Shown piece after piece: positions 30,590-41,089 of a stretch of DNA of 41,890 bases (positions are counted from its first letter, which is position 1; every line of letters starts with the position of its first letter). The DNA lies in assembly GCA_021821785.1 (NCBI GenBank), contig JAKACD010000010.1, positions 1-41,890 on the forward strand. Reading direction: 5' to 3'. Made by a program: the position numbers and the translations under genes. This DNA comes from Thermoplasmata archaeon. GTDB lineage: Archaea > Thermoplasmatota > Thermoplasmata > Lutacidiplasmatales > UBA184. The notes beneath the pieces were generated by a model. It did no database searches and had not been told where the DNA came from. It saw only the letters and a program-made list of their open reading frames with translations.

Positions 30590-30922
30590 ATGACCCCCTC
30601 CAGCATCCGCCGCACCCGCAAGAAGGTCGAAGCGCCCGCCGCACCGAAGCGTCCGTTCGTCGCCCACCATCTCGCCCCGCCCCACGAGATCCTCTCGGAG
30701 GCGGAATCCAACAAGGTCCTGGGAGAGATCGCCACGCCGGCGGAACGCCTCCCGAAGATCCTCGTCACCGACCCGGGGCTCAAGACCGATCCGAAGTACG
30801 AGGCGATGCGCGAGTCCGGGGAGAACCTCACCGGCCGCATCGTCCGCATCCGGCGGCCGAGCGCCACCGCGGGCGAGGCGATCGCCTATCGCTTGATCGT
30901 GCCCTCCGTAGGGGGAGATTGA
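30590..30922 (+). CDS. rpoH: DNA-directed RNA polymerase subunit H (Rpo5)
   Basis: 110 residues from ATG 30590, with GGAG six bases upstream. After a basic N-terminal ~25 residues (more than usual), VAHHLAPPHEILSEAESNKVL, RLPKILVTDPGL and SATAGEAIAYRLIVPS match the archaeal H subunit, homologous to the C-terminal half of eukaryotic RPB5. It opens the polymerase cluster, six bases ahead of rpoB. No TATA box separates it from the tRNA upstream. Confidence 0.95.
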   Translation: MTPSSIRRTRKKVEAPAAPKRPFVAHHLAPPHEILSEAESNKVLGEIATPAERLPKILVTDPGLKTDPKYEAMRESGENLTGRIVRIRRPSATAGEAIAYRLIVPSVGGD

Positions 30923-30928
30923 AGGTCC

Positions 30929-33900
30929 ATGCGCGAAATCGTCGACGGCTTCTTCCGAGAGCGATCCATCGTCAACCACCACCTCGCGAGCTTCAACGAC
31001 TTCCTGCCCACGAAGGACAACCCGAACTCGCGGATGCAGCGCATCGTCGACGAGGCGCGCGTCAGCGAGGATTCCACCGAGCGCGGGGTCATCCGCCTGG
31101 ACGTCCAGAAGACGAAGAGCTCGATCTACGTGCGGGTCGGGCGCCGTCGGGACGCGCGCGGCAACGTGAATCCGTCGGCCGAGCCGACGATCTTCATCGG
31201 GGCTCCGTTCGTCAAGGAGCCGGTCGGCTCGAAGCCGACGCTGACCCCGATGGAGGCCCGCCTGAGGAACCTCACCTACCAGGCCCCGATCTACCTCAAG
31301 GTCACGGTCGTGGAGAACGGCGTCGAGCGGGCGCCCGAGGACGTCCACATCGGCGACCTTCCGATCATGGTCAAGAGCCGTCCGTGCAACCTCAACCGCT
31401 ACAAGATCAGCGAGGACGACCAGATCTGGCTCTCGGACGACGAGTACCGCGCGAAGCTGGTCGAGTACGGCGAGGATCCGCTCGACCCCGGAGGGTACTT
31501 CATCATCGGCGGCACGGAGCGGGTCATCATCAGCCTCGAGGACCTCGCACCGAACCGCATTTTCGCCGAGTTCAACGAGCGCTACGGCACCCCGATCGAG
31601 AGCGCGAAGGTCTTCAGCCAGCGCGGCGGCTACCGGTCGCTGACGGTCGTCGAGAAGAAGAAGGACGGCGTGCTCCAGGTCGGCGTCCCGACGGCGAGCG
31701 GGCAGATCCCGCTCGTGGTCCTGATGAAGGCCCTCGGGATGAAGAACGACGAGGAGATCTTCCAGGCGGTCCTGGGAGAGCTCCTCCCGCTGGACGAACC
31801 GTTCGTCCAGACGATGAAGCACCTTCTGAACGTCAACCTCGAGGAGTGCGTCTCGAAGAAGGCGTATCCCCCCGAGGGGATCCTCACGACCGAGGACGCC
31901 CTCATCTTCCTCGAGAAGAAGTTCGCGACCGGGCAGGCCAAGGAGTACCGGCAGCGGAAGGTCGACGGGATCCTCGATCGCTCGCTCCTGCCGCACCTCG
32001 GCGACACGAAGGCCGACCGCCTGAAGAAGGCGCTCTACCTCGCGCGGATGGCCCGAACGGTCCTCGAGCTCCACCTCAAGGTGCGGGGCGAGGACGACAA
32101 GGACCACTACGCGAACAAGCGCCTCAAGCTCGCGGGCGACCTCATGGAGGACCTGTTCCGGGTCGCCTTCTCGCTGCTCCTGAAGGACCTCAAGTACCAG
32201 CTCGAGCGCTCGTTCGCGCGCAAGAAGGACCTTCGGATCGCGAGCGCTATCCGGCCCGACCTGCTCACGCAGCGGCTCGTCCACGCGCTCGCGACGGGGA
32301 ACTGGGTCGGTGGCCGTGCCGGGGTGAGCCAGGTGCTCGACCGGACGAGCCACATGTCGACGATCAGCCATCTTCGGCGGGTCACGAGCCCCCTCACCCG
32401 CAGCCAGCCGCACTTCGAGGCCCGCGACCTCCACCCGACGCAGTGGGGCCGTCTCTGCCCGAACGAGACCCCCGAGGGCCAGAACTGCGGGCTCGTGAAG
32501 AACTACGCGCTCGCGGTCGACGTCTCCGAAGGGGCGGACGAGGAGGAGGTCGCCCTCATCCTGCGCGATTTGAACACCCGCGAGATCGGCCCCGAGGTCT
32601 TCCAGGAAGGCGCCGCCCCGAAAGGCAAGCGCGCCGCCCGGGTCTACGTCAACGGGAACCTGGTCGGTCTCCACTCCCAGCCGGTCGAGCTCGTCAAGGA
32701 GATCCGCGAGCGGCGTCGCACGGGGACCCTCTCCCCGACGCTCGGCGACAAGACCTACGAGATCAACGTCCGCTACGACGACGAGATGAACGAGGTCATC
32801 GTCCACTGCGACTCCGGTCGCCTTCGTCGCCCGCTCATCGTCGTGAAGAACGGGGTCCCCCGGACCTCCCGCTCCGACCTCGATGAGCTCGCGCGGGGCA
32901 CGCTGTCGTTCAGCGACCTCATCCGCCAGGGGAAGATCGAGTGGATCGACGCGGAAGAGGAAGAGGACGCGCTCATCGCGGTCGAGCCGTTCGTGCCGCC
33001 GGACCGCTGCCCGAAGTGCGAGAAGGCGCTGAGCCGCAGCGACACCCGCTGGATGTCGATGGGGGACAAGGGCGATCAGGTCTCGGTCGAGTGCGGCCGC
33101 TGCCACTCGGAGTTCCCCACCGCAAGCCTGCTCCACGACCGCTACACGCACCTCGAAATCGACCCGAACCTCATGCTCGGAGTCTGCACGGGGCTCATCC
33201 CGTATCCGGAGCACAACGCTGCGCCGCGCAATACGATGGGCTCGGGGATGGCCAAGCAGGCGCTGGGGGTCGAGTCGGTCAACTATCGGCGGCGTCCCGA
33301 CACGCGGGGGCACCTGCTCCACTACCCGCAGGCGCCGTTGCTCCAGACTCAGACGATGCGCTACGTCCACTTCACCGAGCGGCCCGCGGGGCAGAACTTC
33401 GTGGTCGCGGTCCTCTCCTACGAGGGGTACAACATGCAGGACGCCCTCGTCTTCTCGAAGGGTGCGATCGACCGGGGTCTCGGTCGTTCGTCGTTCTTCC
33501 GGACGTACCGGGGGGAGGAGCGCAAGTACCCGGGCGGTCAGGAAGACCGCTTCGAGATCCCGCGACCGGATGTCGCCGGGGCGCGGGTCGATACCGCCTA
33601 CCGGAACCTCGGCGAGGACGGGCTGATCTTCCCCGAGCTCGAGGTCTCCGAGGGGGATGTCCTGGTCGGGAAGACCAGCCCGCCCCGCTTCCTCGAGGAG
33701 AAGACCGATCTCCTGACCCCGCAGAAGCGCCGGGAGACGAGCGTCACCGTCCGCTTCGGGGAGTCCGGCTGGGTCGACAATGTCATCCTGACCGAGGGGG
33801 AGAACATCTCGAAGCTCGTCAAGGTCAAGGTGCGCAACCAGCGGGTCCCTGAGCTGGGGGACAAGTTCGCGAGCCGGCACGGCCAGAAGGGGGTCATCGG

Positions 33901-34600
33901 TCTCATCGTGCCGCAGGAGAACCTGCCGTTCACGCGGGACGGGATCACCCCGGACCTTCTGATCAACCCGCACGCGATCCCGTCCCGGATGACGGTCGCC
34001 CACGTCCTCGAGATGCTGGGCGGCAAGGTCGGGGCCCTCGAAGGGCACACGGTCGACGGCACGGCGTTCTCGGGGGCGCGCGAGGAGGCGCTCCGGGAGG
34101 GGTTGAAGGCGCTCGGCCTCCACCCGTCCGGCCGAGAGACCCTGTACGACGGTCTGACGGGTCGACGGTTCGAGGCGGAGATCTTCGTCGGCGTGATCTA
34201 CTACCAGAAGCTGCACCACATGGTCGCGGGCAAGATGCACATGCGCTCCCGCGGTCCGGTGCAGATCCTGACCCGCCAGCCGACCGAAGGGCGCTCGCGC
34301 CAGGGCGGTCTGCGATTCGGTGAGATGGAGCGCGACTGTCTGATCGGCCACGGGGTCGCGATGGTGATCAAGGACCGGTTGCTCGATGAGTCCGACGGCA
34401 CGATCCAGTACGTCTGCGGGAACCCCGAGTGCGGCCACATCGCGATCCCGGACACCCGGGCGAGCTCGCTCCGGTGCCCGAGCTGCGGGAACACCTCCTC
34501 GATCTACCCGGTCGAGATGAGCTACTCGTTCAAGCTCCTCCTCGAGGAGCTGATCAGCATGGGCGTGATCATGCGCCTGCAGCTCGAGGAGATGCGGTAG
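30929..34600 (+). CDS. rpoB: DNA-directed RNA polymerase subunit B, unsplit (Rpo2)
   Basis: 1223 residues, a single chain covering both B'' and B' that many methanogens, Archaeoglobus and haloarchaea encode separately. [12 protein letters not shown] at the N-terminus, [11 protein letters not shown] and [17 protein letters not shown] in the fork/lobe region, and [15 protein letters not shown] near 976 are catalytic-core motifs. Zinc sites appear as CPKCEKAL with CGRCHSEF, and [11 protein letters not shown] with CPSCGNTSS at the C-terminus. The subunit forms much of the active centre and upstream cleft. A GGGGGAGATTGAAGG stretch upstream serves as ribosome site. Confidence 0.97.
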   Translation: MREIVDGFFRERSIVNHHLASFNDFLPTKDNPNSRMQRIVDEARVSEDSTERGVIRLDVQKTKSSIYVRVGRRRDARGNVNPSAEPTIFIGAPFVKEPVGSKPTLTPMEARLRNLTYQAPIYLKVTVVENGVERAPEDVHIGDLPIMVKSRPCNLNRYKISEDDQIWLSDDEYRAKLVEYGEDPLDPGGYFIIGGTERVIISLEDLAPNRIFAEFNERYGTPIESAKVFSQRGGYRSLTVVEKKKDGVLQVGVPTASGQIPLVVLMKALGMKNDEEIFQAVLGELLPLDEPFVQTMKHLLNVNLEECVSKKAYPPEGILTTEDALIFLEKKFATGQAKEYRQRKVDGILDRSLLPHLGDTKADRLKKALYLARMARTVLELHLKVRGEDDKDHYANKRLKLAGDLMEDLFRVAFSLLLKDLKYQLERSFARKKDLRIASAIRPDLLTQRLVHALATGNWVGGRAGVSQVLDRTSHMSTISHLRRVTSPLTRSQPHFEARDLHPTQWGRLCPNETPEGQNCGLVKNYALAVDVSEGADEEEVALILRDLNTREIGPEVFQEGAAPKGKRAARVYVNGNLVGLHSQPVELVKEIRERRRTGTLSPTLGDKTYEINVRYDDEMNEVIVHCDSGRLRRPLIVVKNGVPRTSRSDLDELARGTLSFSDLIRQGKIEWIDAEEEEDALIAVEPFVPPDRCPKCEKALSRSDTRWMSMGDKGDQVSVECGRCHSEFPTASLLHDRYTHLEIDPNLMLGVCTGLIPYPEHNAAPRNTMGSGMAKQALGVESVNYRRRPDTRGHLLHYPQAPLLQTQTMRYVHFTERPAGQNFVVAVLSYEGYNMQDALVFSKGAIDRGLGRSSFFRTYRGEERKYPGGQEDRFEIPRPDVAGARVDTAYRNLGEDGLIFPELEVSEGDVLVGKTSPPRFLEEKTDLLTPQKRRETSVTVRFGESGWVDNVILTEGENISKLVKVKVRNQRVPELGDKFASRHGQKGVIGLIVPQENLPFTRDGITPDLLINPHAIPSRMTVAHVLEMLGGKVGALEGHTVDGTAFSGAREEALREGLKALGLHPSGRETLYDGLTGRRFEAEIFVGVIYYQKLHHMVAGKMHMRSRGPVQILTRQPTEGRSRQGGLRFGEMERDCLIGHGVAMVIKDRLLDESDGTIQYVCGNPECGHIAIPDTRASSLRCPSCGNTSSIYPVEMSYSFKLLLEELISMGVIMRLQLEEMR

Positions 34601-34611
34601 GAGGACGGACG

Positions 34612-37401
34612 ATGGCGCAGGGACTTTCCAAGCGGATCAAGAGCCTGCAGTTCGCCTTCCTCTCGCCGGACGAGATCCGGCGAATGAGCGCCGTGAAGAT
34701 CATCACGGCCGACACCTACGACGACGACGGCTACCCGATCGAGATGGGGCTCATGGACCTCCACCTCGGGGTCATCGAGCCGAACCTGCGCTGCCGCACC
34801 TGCGGCGGCCGGGTCAACGAGTGCCCCGGACACTTCGGGATCATCGAGCTCGCGATGCCGGTGATCCATGTCGGCTACGCGAAGGAGATCAAGCGGCTGC
34901 TCCAGTCGACGTGCCGCGCCTGTGGCCGCATCCTTCCCGGCGCCCCGAGCACGCGGGCCGAGCCGGTCAACGACTCGGACGAAGGGGGGGCCGCGCCCCG
35001 GGCCCGGGAGCCGAAGGAGGAACGCGTCTGCCCGCACTGCCACGAGGTCCAGCATCGGATCGTCCTCGACAAGCCGACGACCTTCCGCGAGAACAGCCAC
35101 AAGATCACGCCGAAGGAGGTCCGGGCCCGCCTCGAGCGGATCCCCGACGAGGACGTCCGGGCGCTCGACCTGAACCCCAAGTTCGGTCGGCCGGAATGGA
35201 TGGTGCTCACGGTCCTCCCCGTCCCGCCGGTCCAGGTCCGCCCCTCGATCACCCTCGAAAGCGGGGAGCGGAGCGAGGACGACCTTACCCACAAGCTCGT
35301 CGACGTGCTCCGGATCAACCAGCGCCTGCGCGAGAACCGCGACATGGGGGCCCCCCAGCTCGTCGTCGAGGACCTCTGGGAGCTCCTGCAGTACCACATC
35401 ACCACCTACTTCGACAACCAGACGAGCGGCATCCCGCCGGCCCGGCACCGGTCGGGCCGCCCCTTGAAGACCCTCGCGCAGCGCCTGAAGGGCAAGGACG
35501 GTCGGTTCCGGTCGAATCTCTCGGGTAAGCGGGTCAACTTCTCGGCCCGGACGGTCATCAGCCCCGACCCGCTGCTCTCGATCAACGAGGTCGGCGTCCC
35601 GATCGAGATCGCGCGGGGTCTCACCGTCCCGCTCGAGGTGACGGCGCACAACCAGGAGGTCGCGAAGGAGCTCGTCCGCCGCGGCCCGAGCCCGTCCCCG
35701 GACGAGGCGAACCGCTACCGCTGCGGGGTCAACTACCTCGTGCGCGAGGACGGCCAGCGGATCAAGGTGATGGAGAAGAACGCCGAGGCCTGCGCCGAGC
35801 TCGTCACGCCGGGCTCGATCGTGGAGCGCCAGCTCCTCGACGGCGACATCGTGCTGTTCAACCGGCAGCCGAGCCTGCACCGGATGAGCATGATGGCCCA
35901 CTTCGTCCGCATCCTGCCGCACAAGACGTTCCGGTTCAACCTCTGCGACTGCCCGCCGTACAACGCCGACTTCGATGGCGACGAGATGAACCTCCACGTC
36001 CTCCAGAGCCAGGAGGCGCGGGCCGAGGCAAAGGTCCTGATGAAGGTCGAGGAGCACATCCTCTCGCCCCGCTACGGCGGACCGATCATCGGGATGCTGC
36101 ACGACCACATCACCGCGGCGTTCCTGCTGACCTACCAGAACCCGACGTTCACGCGCCCCGAGGTCACCTACCTCCTCTCGAAGCTGAACTATCCGATCCC
36201 GCCCCCGGCGGGGAAGGACAAGGACGGCGAGCCGATCTGGAATGGGAAGCAGCTCTTCTCGCTCACCCTGCCGAGCGACCTCACGCTCGAGTTCCGCTCG
36301 AACATCTGGGCCCGCTGCGACTGCCAGCCGCTTCACTGCAAGCACGATGCGTGGGTCGTGATCGAGAACGGGGTCCTGAAGGCCGGTACGATTGACAAGA
36401 AGGCGATCGCCTACGAAAAGGGCGCCGTCCTCGATGCGATCGCGCGCAACGATGGCATGCCCCGCGCGCGGCAGTTCCTCGATGAGATGAGCCGCCTCGC
36501 GATCACCGCGATCGCGCTCAAGGGCCTCTCGACGGGGATCGACGACGAGGACGTCCCGGAGGACGCGCTCAAGGAGATCCTCGGCTCGCTCGAATCGGCC
36601 CGCGCGAAGGTCAACGAGCTGGTCGAGCAGTACCGCAAGGGCGAGCTCGAGCAGATGCCGGGCCGCTCGCTCGAGGAGACGCTCGAGGTGATGGTCCGAC
36701 GGGAGCTCGGGCAGGCTCGGGACACGGCCGGCGAGATCGCGGGCCGGTACCTCGGGCTCGAGAACCCGGCCGTGATCCTCGCGAAGTCGGGCGCCCGGGG
36801 CTCGATGCTCAACCTGACGCAGATGGCCGGCGCCGTCGGCCAGCAGTCGGTGCGCGGCGAGCGGCTCCTCCGCGGCTACGTCAAGCGGACGCTGCCGCAC
36901 TTTGCGCGGGGGGACCTCGGCGCGGACGCCCGCGGCTTCGTCAGCTCGAGCTACAAGCGCGGACTTTCCCCGACGGAGTACTTCTTCCACTCGATGGGCG
37001 GCCGGGAGTCGCTCGTCGACACCGCGGTCCGGACCAGCCGCTCGGGCTACATGCAGCGGCGGCTGATCAACGCCCTCGAAGACCTCAAGGTCGCCGAGGA
37101 CGGCACCGTCCGCAATACGGCCGGCACGGTGATCGAGTACAAGTACGGGGAGGACGGGATCGACCCGACGCGCTCGTACCAGGGCGCCCCGGTCTCGCTC
37201 GACGAGGTCGTCGCCCAGGTCCTCGGCCGCCGGGTCCGTACGTCGGAGGAACGCCGGGCCGATGGACCGGCGGGAGCCCCGCCCGTCTCCGAGGAAGAGA
37301 TGGACCTCCAGGCGGAGGCCCAGCTCGAGGAAGAGGCCGAAGAGGAAGAGGCCGAGGAGTTCGGTGCGCCCGAGGAAGGCCCCGAATTCGGAGGAGAGTA
37401 G
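34612..37401 (+). CDS. rpoA1: DNA-directed RNA polymerase subunit A' (Rpo1N)
   Basis: 929 residues from ATG 34612, 11 bases after rpoB with GGAGGACG upstream. The N-terminal zinc clamp reads [16 protein letters not shown], a second zinc site CRACGRIL...CPHCHEV, and the catalytic magnesium loop [10 protein letters not shown] lies near 450. The bridge-helix region appears around [23 protein letters not shown]. The chain ends in an acidic tail of about 35 residues (runs of Glu) before the stop, longer than I would expect from the family. The rest of the largest subunit is supplied by rpoA2. Confidence 0.97.
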   Translation: MAQGLSKRIKSLQFAFLSPDEIRRMSAVKIITADTYDDDGYPIEMGLMDLHLGVIEPNLRCRTCGGRVNECPGHFGIIELAMPVIHVGYAKEIKRLLQSTCRACGRILPGAPSTRAEPVNDSDEGGAAPRAREPKEERVCPHCHEVQHRIVLDKPTTFRENSHKITPKEVRARLERIPDEDVRALDLNPKFGRPEWMVLTVLPVPPVQVRPSITLESGERSEDDLTHKLVDVLRINQRLRENRDMGAPQLVVEDLWELLQYHITTYFDNQTSGIPPARHRSGRPLKTLAQRLKGKDGRFRSNLSGKRVNFSARTVISPDPLLSINEVGVPIEIARGLTVPLEVTAHNQEVAKELVRRGPSPSPDEANRYRCGVNYLVREDGQRIKVMEKNAEACAELVTPGSIVERQLLDGDIVLFNRQPSLHRMSMMAHFVRILPHKTFRFNLCDCPPYNADFDGDEMNLHVLQSQEARAEAKVLMKVEEHILSPRYGGPIIGMLHDHITAAFLLTYQNPTFTRPEVTYLLSKLNYPIPPPAGKDKDGEPIWNGKQLFSLTLPSDLTLEFRSNIWARCDCQPLHCKHDAWVVIENGVLKAGTIDKKAIAYEKGAVLDAIARNDGMPRARQFLDEMSRLAITAIALKGLSTGIDDEDVPEDALKEILGSLESARAKVNELVEQYRKGELEQMPGRSLEETLEVMVRRELGQARDTAGEIAGRYLGLENPAVILAKSGARGSMLNLTQMAGAVGQQSVRGERLLRGYVKRTLPHFARGDLGADARGFVSSSYKRGLSPTEYFFHSMGGRESLVDTAVRTSRSGYMQRRLINALEDLKVAEDGTVRNTAGTVIEYKYGEDGIDPTRSYQGAPVSLDEVVAQVLGRRVRTSEERRADGPAGAPPVSEEEMDLQAEAQLEEEAEEEEAEEFGAPEEGPEFGGE

Positions 37402-37405
37402 GGCC

Positions 37406-38707
37406 ATGGCCGAGGAGAAGAAGGCGCCCCCGCGCGACCTGATCACGCGCATCCAGGAGATCGCGATCCGCGAGAACGGACTCCCGCTGCCCCCCTCGCT
37501 CGCCGAGGGGACGAAGGCGAAGCTGCAGAGCCTCCGGCTCTCGCCCGCCGACGCGACCAGGGTCGTCAAGGAGGTCGCGCGCCGGTTCCGCCGGGCCGAG
37601 GTCGATGCCCACGAATCCGTCGGGATTGTCGCGGCCCAGTCGATCGGAGAGCCCGGGACGCAGATGACCCTGCGGACGTTCCACTACGCGGGGGTCGCCG
37701 AAATGAACGTCACGCTCGGCCTGCCTCGGCTGATCGAGCTCGTGGACGCCCGCCGCGTCCCCTCGACCCCGATGATGACCGTCCATGTCGAGAAGAAGCT
37801 CAAAGGCGACCGCGACATGGTCCAGAAGATCGCCCTCCAGATCGAGGTGACGACGGTTCCCGACGTCGCGTCGATCAGCGCGATCGTGGAGGACCTGAAG
37901 GTCGTGGTGAGCCCCCAGGCGGCCCTGCTCGAGGCGCGCGGCGTGAAGCGCGCGGAGCTCGAGGCGGCGCTCATCGAGGGGCTCGACGCCCGCCTCTTCG
38001 AGGTCAAGCCGGGCTCGGGCAGCGGCGAGACCCGCTCGTTCGAGATCCACCTCAAGGAGTCGGTCGCGGGCGCGGCCAAGTCGCGGAAGGAGGAGCTCGT
38101 CGAGGACATGCCGTTCAAGAAGCTCCTCATTGCGAGCGAGCAGGCGAAGGGGATCCAGATCAAGGGCGTGACCGGGATCCGCCGGGCGCTCATCCGCCGC
38201 GAGAAGGACGAGTACGTGATCTACACCGAGGGTTCGAACCTCGAGGGCGTCATCGAGATCGCGGGCGTCGACGGGATCCGGACCACGACCAATTCGGTCT
38301 TCGAGATTTACCGGGTCTACGGCGTCGAGGCGGCCCGGGCGGCGCTGATCTTCGAGGCGAACCGGACGCTCGCCGAACAGGGTCTCGGGGTCGACATCCG
38401 CCACCTCATGCTCGTCGCCGACGTGATGACGAACGAAGGGGACATCCGGGCGATCGGCCGTCACGGGATCTCGGGCAAGAAGACGAGCGTGCTCGCGCGC
38501 GCCGCGTTCGAGATCACGGCGGCCCACCTCCTGCGCGCGGCGATCACCGGCGAGGTCGACGAGCTCAAGGGCGTCGCCGAGAACATCATCGTCGGTCAGC
38601 CGATCACGCTCGGAACGGGCGCGGTGAACCTCATCTACCGGCCGCTCTCTTCGACGACCGTGGTGACCCCCGCGGCGAAGATCGAGGACGCGAAGGAGGC
38701 GGCGTAA
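37406..38707 (+). CDS. rpoA2: DNA-directed RNA polymerase subunit A'' (Rpo1C)
   Basis: 433 residues; ATG follows the rpoA1 stop by four bases, with GGAGGAGAG upstream. [18 protein letters not shown] in the form [20 protein letters not shown] and [19 protein letters not shown] are the trigger-loop region. [12 protein letters not shown] and [21 protein letters not shown] form the conserved cleft end. It completes the largest subunit with A'. The split between A' and A'' is the normal archaeal arrangement, not a frameshift: each part has its own start and ribosome site. Confidence 0.97.
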   Translation: MAEEKKAPPRDLITRIQEIAIRENGLPLPPSLAEGTKAKLQSLRLSPADATRVVKEVARRFRRAEVDAHESVGIVAAQSIGEPGTQMTLRTFHYAGVAEMNVTLGLPRLIELVDARRVPSTPMMTVHVEKKLKGDRDMVQKIALQIEVTTVPDVASISAIVEDLKVVVSPQAALLEARGVKRAELEAALIEGLDARLFEVKPGSGSGETRSFEIHLKESVAGAAKSRKEELVEDMPFKKLLIASEQAKGIQIKGVTGIRRALIRREKDEYVIYTEGSNLEGVIEIAGVDGIRTTTNSVFEIYRVYGVEAARAALIFEANRTLAEQGLGVDIRHLMLVADVMTNEGDIRAIGRHGISGKKTSVLARAAFEITAAHLLRAAITGEVDELKGVAENIIVGQPITLGTGAVNLIYRPLSSTTVVTPAAKIEDAKEAA

Positions 38708-38708
38708 G

Positions 38709-38996
38709 ATGGATCTCGCGCATGCGCTCAAGGTGGCGCTCGAGACCGGCAAGGTACGGGTGGGGCTCACCGAGACCCTCGCCGCGGCGAAGGCCAACAA
38801 GGCCCGCCTCGTCATCGTGTCGCGGACCTGCCCCGACCCCAAGCTCACGGGCGAGCGCCAGATCGGCAAGGCGCCGGTGTACCACTACGACGGCACCGCC
38901 GTCGACCTCGGCCAGGCGTGCGGCCGCCCGTACCCGATCAGCGCGATGGCCATCCTCGACCCCGGCTCGAGCGCGATCCTGAGCCTCGAGACGTAA
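38709..38996 (+). CDS. rpl30e: 50S ribosomal protein L30e
   Basis: 95 residues; ATG begins one base after the rpoA2 stop. DLAHALKVALETGKVRVGLTETL, ANKARLVIVSRTCP and the C-terminal strand PISAMAILDPGSSAIL match L30e of the L7Ae/L30e RNA-binding superfamily. Its place between rpoA2 and nusA is the conserved archaeal order. Confidence 0.95.
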   Translation: MDLAHALKVALETGKVRVGLTETLAAAKANKARLVIVSRTCPDPKLTGERQIGKAPVYHYDGTAVDLGQACGRPYPISAMAILDPGSSAILSLET

Positions 38997-39018
38997 CCCG
39001 GTCGTCGAACTCCTTCGT

Positions 39019-39444
39019 ATGGCCGAGATCGCCTTCGACACGACGACCCTCGGCTACATCCGTCTCTTCGAGGAGCGCACCGGCGCCCGGGTCAAGGACT
39101 GCTTCGAGACCGAGGACAAGCTCGTCATCCTTGTCCAGCCCGGTGAGGTCCACAAGGCCGTCGGGCCGGGCGGGGTCCTCGTCGACCGCCTAAAAGGGAT
39201 GCTCAAGAAGGAGATCCAGGTCGTCGAGTGGTCGGACGACCCCGAGGCCCTGGTGAAGAACATCTTCTACTGGTATTCCCCGAAGAAGGTCGACTTCGGG
39301 CCGAAGGGGAAGGGCCGGCACGCGACCGTGACGGTCGATCCGGCCTGGAAGGCCCGGGCGATCGGGAAGGCCGGTAAGAACCTCAAGGTCGCCCGGGCGA
39401 TCCTGCTGCGCCACTCGGATGTCGTCTCGGTGAGCGTGGCGTAA
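39019..39444 (+). CDS. nusA: NusA-like transcription factor (archaeal, two KH domains)
   Basis: 141 residues. It lacks the N-terminal polymerase-binding and S1 domains of bacterial NusA and consists of two KH domains. The first has RVKDCFETEDKLVILVQPG, and the second the GXXG loop in ARAIGKAGKNLKVARAIL. It is believed to bind nascent RNA in transcription elongation or termination. Usually rps12 and rps7 follow; here they do not. Confidence 0.95.
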   Translation: MAEIAFDTTTLGYIRLFEERTGARVKDCFETEDKLVILVQPGEVHKAVGPGGVLVDRLKGMLKKEIQVVEWSDDPEALVKNIFYWYSPKKVDFGPKGKGRHATVTVDPAWKARAIGKAGKNLKVARAILLRHSDVVSVSVA

Positions 39445-39583
39445 CGGGCCCGGCGCCGGCCGTCGGCCCCGGTCGCGTCCCGCGACCCCGAGGATCGTCC
39501 GCGGCCCCCCGGTCCATAACCTACGACGAGCCGTAGTAGCTGTGGCGGCTCCCCGACCCGGCCCTCCCCCCGGGGGTCAAGCG

Positions 39584-39598
39584 GCCTTCACCGAAGGC
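39584..39598. repeat. Perfect inverted repeat upstream of dps
   Basis: GCCTTC-ACC-GAAGGC, six-base arms with a 3-base spacer, 42 bases before the dps ATG. The 195-base gap from nusA also holds CTACG-ACGAGC-CGTAG around 39520-39537. Either may be an operator or an RNA hairpin; no clear TATA box or T-run terminator accompanies them. Confidence 0.45.
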
Positions 39599-39639
39599 AG
39601 AAGGGACCTCACGTCCCCTTGCGGCCGAGGGTGACTGCC

Positions 39640-40173
39640 ATGGAGTCCCGGGAGCCGAACCAGGTCGTCGAACAGCTTCGCCGCGAGCAAGCGAACGCCG
39701 TCCAGCTGTACTTCCTCTACAAGGGCTATCACTGGAACGTGGTCGGGCCGCTCTTTTACGACCTGCACCTCCTCTTCGACGCGCACGCGAAGGAGGTCCT
39801 CGACTCGATCGATCCCCTGGCCGAGCGCCAGCGGATCCTCGGGGCCCGGGCCGAATACCACCTCGACCTCCTGCGCCGCCTCGGTATCGTGGCCGGGGAG
39901 ACCAAGGTCCCCGAGACGCCGCGCGAAATGGTCGAGCACCTGCTCGACGCGCACCGGCTCATCCTCCGCGGGCTTCGAACGGGGGTCGAAATCGCCGACC
40001 GCGCGGGCGACCCGGGAAGCTCCGATCTCTTCACCCGCCTGACGGTCGTCCACGAGAAGATGGAGTGGTTCCTGCGCGAGCTCCTTGAATCGCGCCTCGG
40101 TCTGCTCGAAGGGCTCGGCTTCGGCGGCCCGGCGTCGGCCCGCTCGGAAGGCATCGCCCAGATGGGGGCCTGA
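39640..40173 (+). CDS. dps: Dps-like ferritin family protein
   Basis: 177 residues from ATG 39640; a TTG seven codons earlier is less likely. YKGYHWNVVGPLFYDLHLLFDAHAKEV, then DSIDPLAERQRILG, give the Dps ferroxidase signature: His in YHWN, His and Asp in LHLLFDAH, and the downstream acidic residues. A C-terminal helix (FTRLTVVHEKMEWFLRELLES) completes the four-helix bundle. Dps proteins form 12-mers that oxidise and store iron and protect DNA from peroxide. The final 15 residues look disordered. It stands between nusA and a HAD hydrolase, where rps12 would be expected. Confidence 0.88.
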   Translation: MESREPNQVVEQLRREQANAVQLYFLYKGYHWNVVGPLFYDLHLLFDAHAKEVLDSIDPLAERQRILGARAEYHLDLLRRLGIVAGETKVPETPREMVEHLLDAHRLILRGLRTGVEIADRAGDPGSSDLFTRLTVVHEKMEWFLRELLESRLGLLEGLGFGGPASARSEGIAQMGA

Positions 40174-40222
40174 GACGTCCCGGACCGACCAACGATAAGG
40201 GGCCCGGCCGCTGCCGTTGCGC

Positions 40223-40933
40223 GTGGGCAGCGCCTCCCCCCGGATCCGTGCGGTCCTGTTCGACCTCGGCGACACGCTGGTCGACCTCCGGGACTTCGAG
40301 GGCTGGTGCGAGGTCGCCCGCCGCTACTATCTCGAGCTCGATCCCGATGCGCTGACCCATTCGTTCCTCGAGGTCGAGCGGGAGCTCGACCTCGAGCCCG
40401 TGCACCACTCCCGGGAAGAGAGGCTCCTAGAGTTCTGGCAGCGCACGCTCTCACGGGCCGCCCAGAAGGAGGTCGGTCGCGAGGTCGTCGCGAAGTTCTG
40501 CGCCGACGTGCATGGCCCGGAGCTTTCGGTCCACCTCTTCTCCGACACCCGCCGCTGCTTGGACCAGCTGGCCGCGGAACACCGACTGCTCGGGGTGATC
40601 TCGAACTCGACGAGCGAGGCGAGGGTCCGGACAATCCTCGACCGGGCGGGGATCCTCGACTACTTCGCCCGCGTTGTCTCCTCCGGGACCGAGGGCGTGG
40701 AGAAGCCCGATCCCGAGATCTTTCGGCGGGCCGTGGCCCGCCTCCAGGTCCCGCCGGAGCAAGCGGTGTATGTCGGGAACCTCGCCCAGACGGATGCGAA
40801 GGCGGCCTCCGCCGCGGGGCTCCACGGGCTCTGGCTCAACCGCTACGGCTTCGGGTACGGGGAGGACCCCCCCGAGATCACGAGCCTGCTCGAAGTACCG
40901 CTCTGGGTGGCGCGACTAGAAGGAAGGGCCTGA
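40223..40933 (+). CDS. HAD superfamily hydrolase
   Basis: 236 residues from GTG 40223; TTG 40217 is an alternative. A short AT-rich stretch (ACGATAAGG near 40192) would put transcription start at this codon. Motif I is VLFDLGDTLVD: the nucleophile Asp is followed by Gly at +2 instead of the usual acid Asp. Motif II is VISNST, motif III KPDPEIF with the Lys, and motif IV YVGNLAQTDAKAA, where Asn replaces the first Asp of the GD pair. The helical cap lies between residues 20 and 95. The changes recall dehalogenase-like or less typical phosphatase branches; substrate unknown. Confidence 0.8.
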   Translation: MGSASPRIRAVLFDLGDTLVDLRDFEGWCEVARRYYLELDPDALTHSFLEVERELDLEPVHHSREERLLEFWQRTLSRAAQKEVGREVVAKFCADVHGPELSVHLFSDTRRCLDQLAAEHRLLGVISNSTSEARVRTILDRAGILDYFARVVSSGTEGVEKPDPEIFRRAVARLQVPPEQAVYVGNLAQTDAKAASAAGLHGLWLNRYGFGYGEDPPEITSLLEVPLWVARLEGRA

Positions 40934-41060
40934 GCCGTCCCGGGCGTCCCGGCCCTCCCCGAGCGCGGCGGCGCGGTCGGGAGGAGCGTCGATCCGGTCG
41001 GCGTCGCTCCCGCGAACCGGGTCGGGGTGCGACCGGTTTCCCGGGTCCGCACAGGGCTGT

Positions 41061-41070
41061 CCTTAAATAG
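41061..41070 (+). promoter_or_regulatory. Ribosomal RNA promoter (TATA box)
   Basis: CCTTAAATAG is a strong TATA element in the otherwise GC-rich 435-base gap between the HAD gene and 16S rRNA. Transcription should start near 41090, leaving a leader of about 280 bases. A second AT-rich element, CATATA at 41296-41301, could be a minor internal promoter. Confidence 0.75.
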
Positions 41071-41089
41071 GGTCCCCCTTTCCTAGAAC

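Noticed and set aside
30437-34438. Long antisense open frame (about 1333 codons) opposite rpoB, and similar frames opposite rpoA1 and rpoA2
   Set aside because: They mirror strongly conserved genes in GC-rich DNA and give Arg/Asp/Leu/Val-biased proteins with no recognisable motif.
37402-37405. rpoA1/rpoA2 boundary as a possible frameshift
   Set aside because: The split of the largest subunit is normal in archaea and rpoA2 has its own ribosome site and ATG.
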